Of a DNA stretch of 64,000 nucleotides, positions 1-8,928 are shown piece by piece. The stretch's first letter is position 1; the number at the start of each line of letters is the position of its first letter. The translations under genes and the position numbers were made by a program. A model generated the notes under the pieces. It saw nothing but the letters and a program-made list of their open reading frames with translations, was not told the origin of the DNA and did no database searches. The DNA comes from JASSUD01 sp031963415 (GTDB taxonomy: Bacteria; Pseudomonadota; Gammaproteobacteria; Burkholderiales; Burkholderiaceae), in assembly GCA_031963415.1 (NCBI GenBank), contig JASSUI010000001.1:1178001-1242000 (forward strand). Reading direction: 5' to 3'.

Positions 1-265
1 TTTGTAGTCAATACAATTAATACTGAATTTTCTGATTAACTTCTTGTTATTAATAAATAAAAATAGAATTTTTGAGGTTGCCCTAAAAATATTTAGGAAT
101 TTTAGAAGTGATTCTTAGGGTAAATGCTAGGTTGATGTATAAGCTGCGCTTATTTAATCTTCGGTTTAGGGAATTTCTGCATAACCCTTTTAGCAGTAAT
201 ATAAATGATTAAGATTTTTTATCTGCTTCAGTATTTTTGTTAGAGAGGTTATGCAGAGGTTCCTT

Positions 266-412
266 AAGAGCCTGTTCACAAATTGTCTAAAAGGCCGTCA
301 GCCGGGGGAGGACGGGGCGCAGCAACCGGAGTGTAGGTGGGTGTACATGAGGATTGTGAGCACCGCCCGACCTCGGATCACGGTCTTTTAGGCGATTTGT
401 GGACAGGCTCTT
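266..412 (+). repeat. family A palindromic repeat, copy 1
   Basis: The outer arms are imperfect inverted repeats: 266-298 begins AAGAGCCTGTTCACAAATTG and 380-412 is its near complement. The interior carries the core shared by family A copies, with CAACCGGAGTGTA, GTACATGAGGATT and GAGCACCGCCCGA. The same core is recognisable near 40.3 kb and, inverted, near 56.8 kb. There is no coding capacity, which fits a MITE-like or REP-like unit. Confidence 0.8.
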
Positions 413-552
413 AGAAAACGCTGAATAAATCGAGAACAACGTCGTTATTATTTACTCAAGATTTATTTAGCGTCTTCTTAGTTCGACACGTCATTTTATG
501 AGGTGGAGATCGAGGAGACAAAATAAAAAAGCACAAAAGTGCTCACCTAAAT

Positions 553-590
553 AAAGCACTGCTGGATATCTGGCAGTGCTTTTGTCATTT
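553..590 (+). terminator. intrinsic-terminator-like hairpin with no upstream gene
   Basis: AGCACTGC at 555-562 pairs with GCAGTGCT at 573-580 around a GATATC centre and is followed by TTTGTCATTTT. No intact gene lies upstream within the window, so this may be what remains of a deleted gene. Confidence 0.55.
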
Positions 591-733
591 TCCCGTCAGA
601 ATAAGAATTAAATAAATAAAATTGCAATAACCTAACTAAACGTTAGGGCATTGTTTATTTAATTGAAAAATTTTGAATTTAACCGATTGAACACAAATTT
701 TTATCCAGAAACAGGTTATTTTTCCTAAATTCC

Positions 734-1369
734 TTATCCATTCCCTAATTTAATTTCAATTTTGTCTAAGCGCTTCTGAATAGAGACGCTGCAAAGGGAG
801 CGATGGCGAGTGTGCTTGATCTGGCATAGTTTTTCCAATTCATCGAAGACAGTGTCGACAATGGATCGGCGCAACAATAAAGCCTGATAAAAAGCGGAGT
901 GAGTAATAGATTTCATATTACGCCTCAGTTTGGTCACCGGTTCGATACCAAGCTTCTTCAAGGTTTGTGTCAGAGTTTTGGAGAGATAACCTTTTCGGCA
1001 TAAAGTCTGCCATCCCTCAAATACCCGATGACGGCTAATGCGCAAGTTGTCACAGATGGCAATAGACGTAGAGTCCACAATCGAGATTCTTGAGCACGGC
1101 CCTTTAAATGTTTTAAACAGGGCTGCCAAAGCAAGGTTGCAACGCGGCAAGAGCTCGACGCAACAATTGTACGAAGGCAGCTTGGGAAACGCTGAGCGTA
1201 GATGCTGGCAAACGTGGTTAAGATGAAATGACTTGAATTGTCGGTAACAAATTTGATGGAATGGCACGACTAGTGTCATCAGTTCCGTAAAGACGAGCTG
1301 GTAGCACCGCACGTTTGTGCTCATCGTTGAACACTCATATTCTCTTCGAAGATTCGTGGCCTTCGCCAC
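734..1369 (-). pseudogene. IS982-family transposase remnant with internal deletion
   Basis: The 211-codon frame reads as an IS982-type DDE transposase missing its middle. The N-terminal half shows family-like blocks (FHQICYRQFKSF, VCQHLRSAFPKL) and then ISIVDSTSIAICDNLRISRH with the first catalytic Asp. Directly after VFEGW the frame jumps to GYLSKTLTQTLKKLGI, VTKLRRNMK and QIKHTRHRS, which belong to the C-terminal part. About 70 residues that normally carry the second Asp are gone. The extreme N-terminus is also missing and the C-terminal tail is off-family. IS982 transposases are usually near 290 residues, so this copy should be inactive. Terminal repeats were not resolved. Confidence 0.8.
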
Positions 1370-1521
1370 ATCCCTTCTCCATATTTCCTTAAACCGAACT
1401 CAGGTTAAATAAGCATTTTTCAAAAACTTTTTAAAGTATTTTGTAAAACTTCAATTAGCGTTGGAAGTTATAATTAGCCCTTCATTTTTGTATAAGGTTC
1501 AGGCGCAATACGCGAAAAACC

Positions 1522-3462
1522 ATGTTTTATCCTACTGAATTCGATGTCATTGTGGTGGGTGCAGGCCATGCTGGTACAGAGGCAGCGCTAGCTTCTGCAC
1601 GTATGGGGTGTTCCACTCTGCTTTTGACCCATAATCTTGAGACTTTAGGACAAATGAGTTGCAACCCATCAATTGGCGGAATTGGTAAAAGTCATTTAGT
1701 TAAAGAAATTGATGCTTTAGGCGGAGCAATGGCTGCTGCTGCTGATGAGGCGGGAATCCAATTTCGCATTCTAAATTCCTCCAAAGGCCCAGCTGTAAGG
1801 GCAACGCGCGCACAAGCCGATCGCGTGCTTTATAAACAGGCAATTCGACGTCGGCTTGAAAATCAGCCTAATTTATTTTTATTTCAACAAGCAGTTGATG
1901 ATTTGCTTATTGAAGGAAACCGCGTAATTGGAGCTAAAACTCAACTTGGATTAATCTTCCGTGCACGCACTGTTGTGCTAACTGCCGGTACTTTCTTAAA
2001 CGGAAGAATCCACGTTGGATTAAATAACTATACGGGTGGGCGTGCAGGAGACCCAGCAGCAGTGTCATTGGCAGCTCGGCTTAAAGAATTAAAGCTTGGG
2101 CAAGGGCGCTTGAAGACGGGCACACCACCACGTATTGATGGTCGAAGCATTGATTTTTCAAAACTTGAAGAACAGGCGGGTGATTATGATCCGCTACCAG
2201 TGTTTTCCTTTATGGGGCATGCTAGTCAGCATCCTGCGCAAATTTCCTGCTGGGTTACGCACACCAATCAAAATACGCACGATATTATTCGCGAAGGTTT
2301 AGATGGTTCACCGATGTTTACAGGCGTGATTGAAGGAGTTGGGCCGCGCTACTGTCCATCAATTGAAGATAAAGTTCATCGATTTGCGCATAAATCATCG
2401 CATCAAATATTTTTAGAGCCTGAGGGCTTATCGACCAATGAATTCTATCCAAATGGCATTTCAACAAGCTTGCCATTTGCGACTCAGATTGAGCTTGTAC
2501 GTTCAATGCGAGGGCTCGAAGACGCTCATATTTTGCGACCAGGTTATGCGATTGAATATGATTATTTTGATCCTCGAGGTTTGAAAGCTTCGTTAGAAAC
2601 AAAAGCGATTAATGGGCTTTTCTTTGCGGGTCAAATTAATGGCACGACTGGGTATGAAGAAGCTGCCGCGCAAGGAATCTTGGCAGGTATAAACGCAGCG
2701 CTCCAAGTGCAACAAAAAGAGGTATGGGTGCCGCGTCGTGATCAAGCCTATCTGGGTGTGCTGGTTGACGATTTGGTTACACGCGGTGTTTCTGAACCGT
2801 ATCGCATGTTCACGAGTCGTGCTGAATATCGGTTGAGTTTGCGTGAAGATAATGCCGATATGAGATTGACTGAAATTGGCCGTCAATTAGGCTTGATAGA
2901 TGAAGATCGCTGGAGATTTTTCAATCAAAAAAGAGATGCTGTTTCACGTGAAACAAAAAGACTCAAATCTATTTGGGTAACGTCGAAAAACTTTTCAGCA
3001 GAAGATGCGATTTCATTGTTAGGAAAACCCGTTGAACATGAATATCGCTTAGCAGATTTGCTTTGTCGTCCTGGCGTTAGCTATACAGCAATCACTAAGG
3101 TGAAAGAAGGGTTTTTCGCGCCGCCTGCTCCGTTAGCAGAAGATGAGTCTCTGCTTCAACAAATCGAAGAGCAAATTGAAATCAGCATTAAATACCAGGG
3201 TTATATTGAACGCCAAGCGAATGAAATCGAACGTAACGAAGCGCACGAAAATACTTGTTTGCCGATCGATTTAGATTACCAAGCAGTATCGGGCCTCTCA
3301 CATGAAGTTCGGCAAAAGCTAAGTCAAATGCGTCCGCAAACAATAGGGCAAGCCTCTCGTATTTCAGGTGTAACTCCAGCAGCTATTTCATTACTTATGG
3401 TGCACTTAAAGAAAAATTTATATCAACATAAAAAAGATAATAAAGCTTTACCAACGACTTAG
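1522..3462 (+). CDS. mnmG: tRNA uridine-5-carboxymethylaminomethyl modification enzyme, FAD subunit MnmG
   Basis: MnmG works with MnmE to install the (carboxymethyl)aminomethyl group on wobble U34 of several tRNAs, using FAD, methylene-THF and glycine or ammonium. The N-terminus has a Rossmann FAD motif (VIVVGAGHAGTEAALASARM, residues about 10-29). The two conserved Cys motifs are present in SCNPSIGG and GPRYCPSIEDK. The length of 646 aa is close to the family's usual ~630, and the MnmE-contacting helical C-terminus is complete. It heads the mnmG-rsmG-parA-parB block typical of Burkholderia near the origin. Two oddities: a perfect parS lies inside the gene at 2940-2955, and the stop codon falls inside the left arm of a family A palindrome. 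Confidence 0.97.
   Translation: MFYPTEFDVIVVGAGHAGTEAALASARMGCSTLLLTHNLETLGQMSCNPSIGGIGKSHLVKEIDALGGAMAAAADEAGIQFRILNSSKGPAVRATRAQADRVLYKQAIRRRLENQPNLFLFQQAVDDLLIEGNRVIGAKTQLGLIFRARTVVLTAGTFLNGRIHVGLNNYTGGRAGDPAAVSLAARLKELKLGQGRLKTGTPPRIDGRSIDFSKLEEQAGDYDPLPVFSFMGHASQHPAQISCWVTHTNQNTHDIIREGLDGSPMFTGVIEGVGPRYCPSIEDKVHRFAHKSSHQIFLEPEGLSTNEFYPNGISTSLPFATQIELVRSMRGLEDAHILRPGYAIEYDYFDPRGLKASLETKAINGLFFAGQINGTTGYEEAAAQGILAGINAALQVQQKEVWVPRRDQAYLGVLVDDLVTRGVSEPYRMFTSRAEYRLSLREDNADMRLTEIGRQLGLIDEDRWRFFNQKRDAVSRETKRLKSIWVTSKNFSAEDAISLLGKPVEHEYRLADLLCRPGVSYTAITKVKEGFFAPPAPLAEDESLLQQIEEQIEISIKYQGYIERQANEIERNEAHENTCLPIDLDYQAVSGLSHEVRQKLSQMRPQTIGQASRISGVTPAAISLLMVHLKKNLYQHKKDNKALPTT
2940..2955. promoter_or_regulatory. 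parS: parS centromere-like site inside mnmG
   Basis: TGTTTCACGTGAAACA is a perfect palindrome identical to the widely conserved bacterial parS consensus. It encodes part of MnmG (residues about 474-478), and parA and parB follow 1.7-2.7 kb downstream. ParB should load here and slide as a CTP-dependent clamp. The assignment rests on sequence identity and context. Confidence 0.92.
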
Positions 3463-3629
3463 AGCATATTTACAAATTAGCTAAGAGGCCGTTAGTCGGA
3501 AGAGCCCTTTGTTCTAAGCCTTGCAAGCAGTGGAATGCGTGCGGGCGCACATGAGGATTGCGAACACCGGTCAGGGTCTAACAAATACGCAAATCACAGT
3601 CTTTTATGCAATTTGTAGAGGGGCTTTCG
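3459..3629 (+). repeat. family A palindromic repeat, copy 2 (diverged)
   Basis: Left arm CTTAGAGCATATTTACAAAT and right arm ending CAATTTGTAGAGGGGCTTTC enclose a core with GCACATGAGGATTGCGAACACCG, resembling copy 1. The arm overlaps the mnmG stop codon (3460-3462). It fills the spacer between mnmG and rsmG. Confidence 0.65.
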
Positions 3630-3663
3630 GATAATGAATAGCTGCAAATAAAGGAAAATTACT

Positions 3664-4446
3664 TTGACTAAACCTTGGTCGAAATCACACTCTAATTTTC
3701 AGGGTAAAACCCAAGAAGAGGTAAGCGTATTAACCTCCCCTCAGTCATGTCCTAACGTTAGCCGAGCGGCTAGTAGTTTGATCGCTAAAGAAGATGCATC
3801 ATTAGTAGAGCTGTTAAATAAAGGCACAGCTGCGTTGGAAATAGATTTGGATGATCATCAAAAGACGAAGTTACTCGGTTTTCTTGATCTGTTGGCAAAG
3901 TGGGGTGCTGTTTACAATTTGACGGCCATCCGTGAGCCACAGCAAATGCTGATTCATCATTTACTTGATTCATTAGCATTGGTGCCTCATCTTGCTTCGT
4001 TAGGCCGTTCAACGTTGCTGGATGTAGGGACAGGAGGAGGGCTACCCGGTGTAGTATTGGCGATTGCTTTACCTGAATGGGAAATTACGTTGAACGACCG
4101 TGTGCATAAGAAAACGGCTTTTTTAACTCAGGCAAAGACAATGCTGTCACTTCCAAATGTTGTGGTTGCATCAACGCGAGTTGAAGCATTGCAATCACAA
4201 CTTGGCGTTGAAAAACGATTTGATGTGATAGTGTCGAGAGCTTTTGCTAAGTTGACAGATTTCGTCAACCTTACTCGCCATCTTGTTGCACCAAGCGGCT
4301 CACTTTGGGCGATGAAAGGTGTCCAACCCGAAGCAGAAATTGCGGAACTGCCAGATGGGGTAAAAGTCACTCATATCCATGAATTGAAAGTCCCCTTTCT
4401 AGAAGCTAAACGATGTCTGGTACGAATTAAACTGGCATCTATCTAA
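3664..4446 (+). CDS. rsmG: 16S rRNA (guanine527-N7)-methyltransferase RsmG
   Basis: RsmG methylates G527 of 16S rRNA with S-adenosylmethionine. The class I methyltransferase motif is LDVGTGGGLPGVVLA, preceded by the family block KWGAVYNLTAIREPQQMLIH. I take the TTG at 3664 because AAGGAA stands about 7 nt upstream. A second TTG at 3778 would remove about 38 N-terminal residues that have no obvious family counterpart, so the true start could be there. At 260 aa it is longer than the usual 205-230. It follows mnmG and precedes parA in the conserved order, but the spacers are enlarged. Confidence 0.92.
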   Translation: MTKPWSKSHSNFQGKTQEEVSVLTSPQSCPNVSRAASSLIAKEDASLVELLNKGTAALEIDLDDHQKTKLLGFLDLLAKWGAVYNLTAIREPQQMLIHHLLDSLALVPHLASLGRSTLLDVGTGGGLPGVVLAIALPEWEITLNDRVHKKTAFLTQAKTMLSLPNVVVASTRVEALQSQLGVEKRFDVIVSRAFAKLTDFVNLTRHLVAPSGSLWAMKGVQPEAEIAELPDGVKVTHIHELKVPFLEAKRCLVRIKLASI

Positions 4447-4619
4447 ACGTATTTATCCGAAAGCGCTTGTTTAGCCATAATCGTTAGTAGACTATGTTTT
4501 AGTTTCTGCTTGATATCATCTGCAGCAACTTTCCCCAACTGGTGAGCTTTCAGGCAATTGTTTTACAATCAAGCCATAAAGCCTTGCATTATCAATCTGA
4601 CAACCAGGCCGTGCAATTG

Positions 4620-5390
4620 ATGTCAAAAATTTTCTGTATCGCCAATCAAAAAGGCGGTGTTGGCAAGACCACTACCGCTGTTAATCTTGCTGCGAGCTTA
4701 GCGACGCAAGGACAGCGCGTGTTGCTAATTGACCTTGATCCGCAAGGCAACGCGACTATGGGTAGCGGTATTGATAAAGCTGCTTGCGATTCCACTTTGT
4801 ATGAAGTGCTAATAAATAAATCAGATATCAAGCAAACACGAGTAAAGGCTGAAGCCGGTAAATATGATGTATTGCCAGCTAATCGAGAGTTGGCTGGGGC
4901 TGATATCGAGTTAGTCAACTTAAAAGAGCGTGAGCAGCAGCTTAAAAAAGCGTTGGCTATGGTTAGCGATGAATATGATTTCATGCTAATAGATTGCCCA
5001 CCAGCTTTGTCATTACTGACTTTAAATGGTTTATGTGCAGCACATGGCGTAATCGTTCCTATGCAATGCGAATATTTCGCTCTAGAAGGTCTATCTGATT
5101 TAGTTAATACCATCCAGCAAGTGCATGCCAATCTTAATCGTGATCTACGTGTTATCGGCTTGCTGCGTGTTATGTTCGACCCTCGGATTACTTTGCAACA
5201 ACAAGTGTCGAATCAACTAAAAGAGCATTTTGGCGAGAGAGTTTTCCAAACAGTCATTCCGCGCAATGTGCGTCTTGCCGAAGCGCCGAGCTATGGATTG
5301 CCAGGAGTCGTTTTTGATCGTGCTTCGCGGGGTTCACAAGCTTATCTTCAATTTGGAGCAGAAGTGATTGAACGTCTTCAGAAACGTTAA
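4620..5390 (+). CDS. parA: chromosome partitioning ATPase ParA (Soj)
   Basis: This is the deviant Walker A ATPase that binds DNA non-specifically and moves ParB-parS complexes. The P-loop KGGVGKTTT is at residues about 11-19, with DLDPQGNAT just after and the Walker B-like DCPPALS further on. I start at ATG 4620 (MSKIFCIANQKGG, 256 aa), which matches family length. An upstream GTG at 4542 would add 26 residues without homology. It is followed by parB after a spacer containing a family A repeat. Confidence 0.95.
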   Translation: MSKIFCIANQKGGVGKTTTAVNLAASLATQGQRVLLIDLDPQGNATMGSGIDKAACDSTLYEVLINKSDIKQTRVKAEAGKYDVLPANRELAGADIELVNLKEREQQLKKALAMVSDEYDFMLIDCPPALSLLTLNGLCAAHGVIVPMQCEYFALEGLSDLVNTIQQVHANLNRDLRVIGLLRVMFDPRITLQQQVSNQLKEHFGERVFQTVIPRNVRLAEAPSYGLPGVVFDRASRGSQAYLQFGAEVIERLQKR

Positions 5391-5406
5391 AAGTTTATTT
5401 AATTTT

Positions 5407-5562
5407 CTAAAACGCACTTCATCAATATCTAAAAGCTTATCAGGCGGAAGCGAGCGGAGCATAAGAACCGGACGTACTGTTACATCACGATGTCGAGCCT
5501 CGCCTAAGGTTTAGCAAATCCAGGAATTAGCACCTTTTAGGCACAGATGAAATAAATTCTAG
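5407..5562 (+). repeat. family A palindromic repeat, copy 3 (diverged)
   Basis: The left arm (CACTTCATCAATATCTAAAAG) and right arm (CCTTTTAGGCACAGATGAAA, then TTCTAG) are near complements. The core keeps GCGGAGCATAAGAACCGG and ATGTCGAGC. It separates parA from parB, which are usually almost adjacent. Confidence 0.65.
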
Positions 5563-5611
5563 TCGGAAAGCACGCTATGTGTGCCGGCTGAGTCGAGTAC
5601 TGAGGAATAAA

Positions 5612-6499
5612 ATGAGCGCAGTGAACAAAAAAAAAGGATTAGGACGTGGGCTTGAAGCGTTGCTTGGAACTAAAGCTGAAATATTAAGCGCTGCTTTTCA
5701 AGAAGCCACACCTACTACTTTACCCCTTGAAAAACTTCGTCCGGGTAAATATCAGCCGCGTACTAAAATGGACGAAGGCGCTCTGCAAGAATTAGCCGCC
5801 AGTATTCGTGCGCAAGGAGTGATGCAACCTATCCTCGTGCGCGTAATAAAGAATGGGGAGTACGAAATTATTGCGGGCGAACGGCGCTTTCATGCAGCAC
5901 GACTCGCCGAGCTAAAGGAAGTGCCGGTATTAGTTAAGGATGTGTCTGATCAAGCTGCAGCGGCTATGGCATTGATTGAAAATATCCAGCGCGAAGATTT
6001 AAATCCCCTTGAAGAAGCGCAAGGCCTTCAACGCCTATTAAGAGAGTTTGAGTTCACCCATGAGCAAGCTGCGCAATCAGTGGGTCGGTCTCGCAGTGCT
6101 GTTTCTAATCTACTGAGATTGCTTAATTTAGCTCAGCCAGTGCAATCGATGCTATTAGCGGATCAGTTAGATATGGGTCATGCACGAGCGCTGCTGGCCG
6201 TGGACGCAGCAACGCAAATCACATTGGCAAATCGGATTGTACATAAGCAACTTTCTGTGCGCGAAACCGAAAAACTAGTAGCAACTGAATCAAAGCCGCG
6301 CAACGATGCAAAATCTCAGCGCGAGGCATCCAAAAGTAACCAAGATATCGTACGACTCGAGGAAGAGTTGTCAGATGCTTTAATGGCAACCGTCAAAATC
6401 AAGCTTAAAAGTAAAGGGCAGGGTCAGCTTACGATTAATTTCGGGAGTGCAGCAGCGCTCGAAGATGTGATTACCCGTTTGCTGGGTAAAGAAAATTGA
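5612..6499 (+). CDS. parB: chromosome partitioning protein ParB (Spo0J)
   Basis: ParB is the CTP-dependent DNA clamp that recognises parS. The N-terminal ParA-activating segment KKGLGRGLEALLG is present, then the CTP-binding signature IIAGERRFHAARLAE, and a helix-turn-helix around EQAAQSVGRSRSAVSNLLRL. I choose ATG 5612 (295 aa) because GAGGAA lies just upstream; an ATG 33 nt earlier only adds an unconserved leader. Its cognate site is at 2940-2955 in mnmG, with a second likely site at 51538-51553. Confidence 0.95.
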   Translation: MSAVNKKKGLGRGLEALLGTKAEILSAAFQEATPTTLPLEKLRPGKYQPRTKMDEGALQELAASIRAQGVMQPILVRVIKNGEYEIIAGERRFHAARLAELKEVPVLVKDVSDQAAAAMALIENIQREDLNPLEEAQGLQRLLREFEFTHEQAAQSVGRSRSAVSNLLRLLNLAQPVQSMLLADQLDMGHARALLAVDAATQITLANRIVHKQLSVRETEKLVATESKPRNDAKSQREASKSNQDIVRLEEELSDALMATVKIKLKSKGQGQLTINFGSAAALEDVITRLLGKEN

Positions 6500-6503
6500 A
6501 TTG

Positions 6504-6614
6504 ATGGAGCGCAAAAATAAAATCAGTGTAAGCCAAGCCAAGCCAAGTGTTATCTCCCTTAGAGCCGCTAAGTATCAAGTTTGGCCGCGACGTGGTGTGC
6601 TGCCGAGGCAGTAG
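6504..6614 (+). pseudogene. possible truncated 5' remnant of atpI
   Basis: A 36-codon frame begins 4 nt after the parB stop. Its last part reads SLRAAKYQVWPRRGVL. From memory this resembles the N-terminal segment of Burkholderia AtpI, the gene normally found between parB and atpB. No membrane segments follow before the stop. The atp operon in this window lies 25 kb away and has no atpI, so this may be the stump left by the rearrangement. The similarity is short and not confirmed by alignment. Confidence 0.35.
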
Positions 6615-7133
6615 CATTTAATTCTTCACACCTAAAAGCTTTAGCTTGTTTTAAATGATGTTTAGCTAGCCTCATCCGAGGTAAAAAAGTTTTTTTAAGA
6701 ACCTGGAAGGACGGAGCTTGTAAAGTAAATAAAGCCTTTTATCTCTCCTACTGAGCTACAAAGAATTGTACGTTAGCCAAGAGCCGCGACCCTGAATGAA
6801 TAAGGAAAGTGAGGTAGTCGATCAAATTTTGGCCGTACTTATAGAAAAATTTATTATTTTGGTGTGGGTTTGCTAAAACTAAACGGGATCACCTACTGAT
6901 CTTGGATAAAGCATGTGCAAAAACGCAAGAAAGAAATGATATCTAATCATCCTTTTGGTGTTGCGGAACTCTCACACTGAGTTTTCAAACAAGATATCGA
7001 ATCAAATCCAGACCACGATGGGTAGGCCGCTGCTGTTTATTATCAAGCTATCTTTCATGTGCTTTATCAAGTCATCCACGCTTCCCCTTTCTTTTTTTTA
7101 CCTTTCTTGCTCTAGAACTTCGTAAAACGAGCC
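6615..7133. other. gene-free spacer after parB
   Basis: About 520 bp with no supported gene on either strand. Short frames are broken by stops. Nothing in it clearly matches the palindrome families, although TTAAGAACCTGG near 6697 resembles one of their tips. Confidence 0.5.
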
Positions 7134-8138
7134 TTAATTGAGGCAAATAGCTGTTTGCGCTAAAAGTGTCGTATTGCCCTCTTCAAAGGCTGTAATATTT
7201 TTGAGTGAGTCTTCAGCGATATGAGTTAATGCTTCGCGTGTAAAAAACCCCTGGTGCCCTGTAATTACTACATTAGGAAACGTTAGTAGACGTGCAAATA
7301 AGTCGTCTTGGATAATTGTCTCGCTTAGATTCTGAAAAAATAGAGCCTCTTCTTGTTCATAAACATCTATTCCTAAGGAACCAATTTTTCCATTTTTTAA
7401 TGCTTGGATAATTGCTCGTGTTTCCATTAAGGCCCCACGTCCCGTATTAATTAGCATGACGCCAGGTTTCATCTGCGCAAGCGCTTTTTCATTGATCAAA
7501 TGATAGGTGCTCTCGTTAAGTGGGCAATGTAAGCTAATAATATCAGCCTGTTGATAAAGCTCTGCAGCAGTGACGTAGCGAACACCTAACTGCTGGCAAG
7601 CTTGATTAGGAGAAACATCTAAAGCGAGTAATTGACAACCAAAACCATGCATGATTTTGGCAAACACTGTGCCGATTTTCCCCGTGCCTATGATGCCTAC
7701 GGTGCGACCATGCAAATCAAAGCCTAATAACCCTTCAAGCGAAAAATTTTGCTCGCGCACTCTTGCATAAGCGCGATGAAATTTGCGGTTGAGCGTCAAA
7801 ATTAAACCTACTGCGAATTCGGCTACCGCATAAGGAGAATAAGCGGGGACGCGTGTTAATGTGAAGCCCAAATTTTTAGCCGCGTCGATATCCACGTTAT
7901 TAAATCCTGCAGAGCGCAAAGAAATGAGTCGCGTATCACCTTGAGCTAGCACAGTTAACGTAGTGGCGGATAATTCGTCGCTAACAAAGCAGCTAATAGC
8001 CGGATAAGCGGCGGCTAATGCAGCAGTCTGAGAGTTCAAGCGTGCTTCAAAAAAATGTAATTTATGGCCGTAAACCTCATTGGCTTGTTCTAGAAATGGC
8101 TTTTCAAATCCCTGACTACTGAAAACGGCAACTTTCAT
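7134..8138 (-). CDS. ldhA: D-lactate dehydrogenase, fermentative LdhA type
   Basis: This NAD-dependent 2-hydroxyacid dehydrogenase should interconvert pyruvate and D-lactate. The N-terminus (MKVAVFSSQGFEKPFLEQAN) and the YSPYAVAEFAVGLILTLNRK block are like LdhA. The dinucleotide fold is GIIGTGKIGTVFAKI near residue 150. Catalytic residues sit in LINTGRGALM (Arg) and VITGHQGFFT (His). The length of 334 aa is standard for the family. It is a monocistronic gene between the parB spacer and an acetyltransferase gene. It would regenerate NAD+ when respiration is limited; that physiological role is inferred. Confidence 0.88.
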   Translation of the reverse strand: MKVAVFSSQGFEKPFLEQANEVYGHKLHFFEARLNSQTAALAAAYPAISCFVSDELSATTLTVLAQGDTRLISLRSAGFNNVDIDAAKNLGFTLTRVPAYSPYAVAEFAVGLILTLNRKFHRAYARVREQNFSLEGLLGFDLHGRTVGIIGTGKIGTVFAKIMHGFGCQLLALDVSPNQACQQLGVRYVTAAELYQQADIISLHCPLNESTYHLINEKALAQMKPGVMLINTGRGALMETRAIIQALKNGKIGSLGIDVYEQEEALFFQNLSETIIQDDLFARLLTFPNVVITGHQGFFTREALTHIAEDSLKNITAFEEGNTTLLAQTAICLN

Positions 8139-8286
8139 CTCGTCTCCCGATTTTTGAGATTAGTCTCGCTAAGACTAATCTTGAAAAAGCAAAAGGCAGC
8201 TCTTCTAAAAAATCTACGCAAGACCCCAAAGGCTAAGGTACGCCTTTTCTGTCAATGCATGTAACACATAATAAAAAAATGAGGCT

Positions 8287-8928
8287 TTAGCTGCTTATTC
8301 TGTGACCACAGGCTTTTGCAGAGATTTCCCCACTTTGTTTGCTATTAGCCGTTTGGGCTAACCATTGTTCATAAGATAGTCGATATAGAGCATGCAGTCT
8401 TAAAGGATGATTGACAGGGAGATGAGGATGTTCAAATTTTCCAGCTTCAACCATACCAATACGCTTCATAACAGCTTGAGAAGGAAGGTTGGGCAGCGAA
8501 GTAAAAGAGACAATTTCAGGCAAACGCACTGTTTCAAATGCAACTTGTAGCACAGCACGGGCCGCCTCTGTCGCATAACCTTTGCCCCAACATTCAGGCA
8601 TCAGTCGCCAGCTAATTTCCACGCAAGGGGAGCAAGGTAAATCAGGTTCAGGTATGTAAAGGCCAACAAATCCAATCGATTGATCCTGCTTAGACACTTC
8701 ATCTTGCAACACTTCAACCGCCCATAAACCCCAACCACGCTTGGCGATTTGTGCGCGTAAATCATCAAAAATAGCATCACTAGTTTGACGGTCTATCAAA
8801 CTCGGAAAGAAATTCATGACTTGCGGATTCGCATTTAGTCTCGCAAAAGCGTCCCGGTCGAATTCTTTCCATTGTCGTAAACGTAATCTCGCTGTATTAA
8901 ATTCGATGATGTGGGCCATATTTGCCAA
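8287..8928 (-). CDS. GNAT N-acetyltransferase, RimJ/RimL-like
   Basis: A 213-aa protein of the GCN5-related acetyltransferase superfamily (Acetyltransf_3 type). TARLRLRQWKEFDRDAFARL near the N-terminus is the usual first strand and helix. EISWRLMPECWGKGYATEAA carries the acetyl-CoA pyrophosphate-binding loop (W-G-K-G-Y-A-T-E-A), followed by SLPNLPSQAVMKRIGM. The substrate cannot be inferred; relatives act on ribosomal protein N-termini or small molecules. A second in-frame ATG lies 3 codons after the chosen start. Confidence 0.8.
   Translation of the reverse strand: MANMAHIIEFNTARLRLRQWKEFDRDAFARLNANPQVMNFFPSLIDRQTSDAIFDDLRAQIAKRGWGLWAVEVLQDEVSKQDQSIGFVGLYIPEPDLPCSPCVEISWRLMPECWGKGYATEAARAVLQVAFETVRLPEIVSFTSLPNLPSQAVMKRIGMVEAGKFEHPHLPVNHPLRLHALYRLSYEQWLAQTANSKQSGEISAKACGHRISS

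Larger units (their letters stand above)
1..733. other. gene-free left edge of the window
   Basis: No convincing gene is seen in this AT-rich stretch. It holds a family A palindrome (266-412), a smaller inverted repeat at about 415-479 whose arms read ACGCTGAATAAATC and GATTTATTTAGCGT, and an intrinsic-terminator-like hairpin at 555-580. The segment GCAGAGGTTCCTTA at 254-267 recurs near other repeats in this window and may be the tip of a lost mobile element. No cluster of DnaA boxes is visible, so I do not call an origin. Confidence 0.6.

Noticed and set aside
600..740. AT-rich stretch as possible replication origin
   Set aside because: No cluster of DnaA boxes (TTATNCACA) was found; TTATCCAGA and TTATCCATT are isolated partial matches.
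6900..7000. RKKEMISNHPFGVAELSH resembling the HPFG block of some DDE transposases
   Set aside because: The match is a handful of residues in a frame broken by stops, so it is too weak to call.
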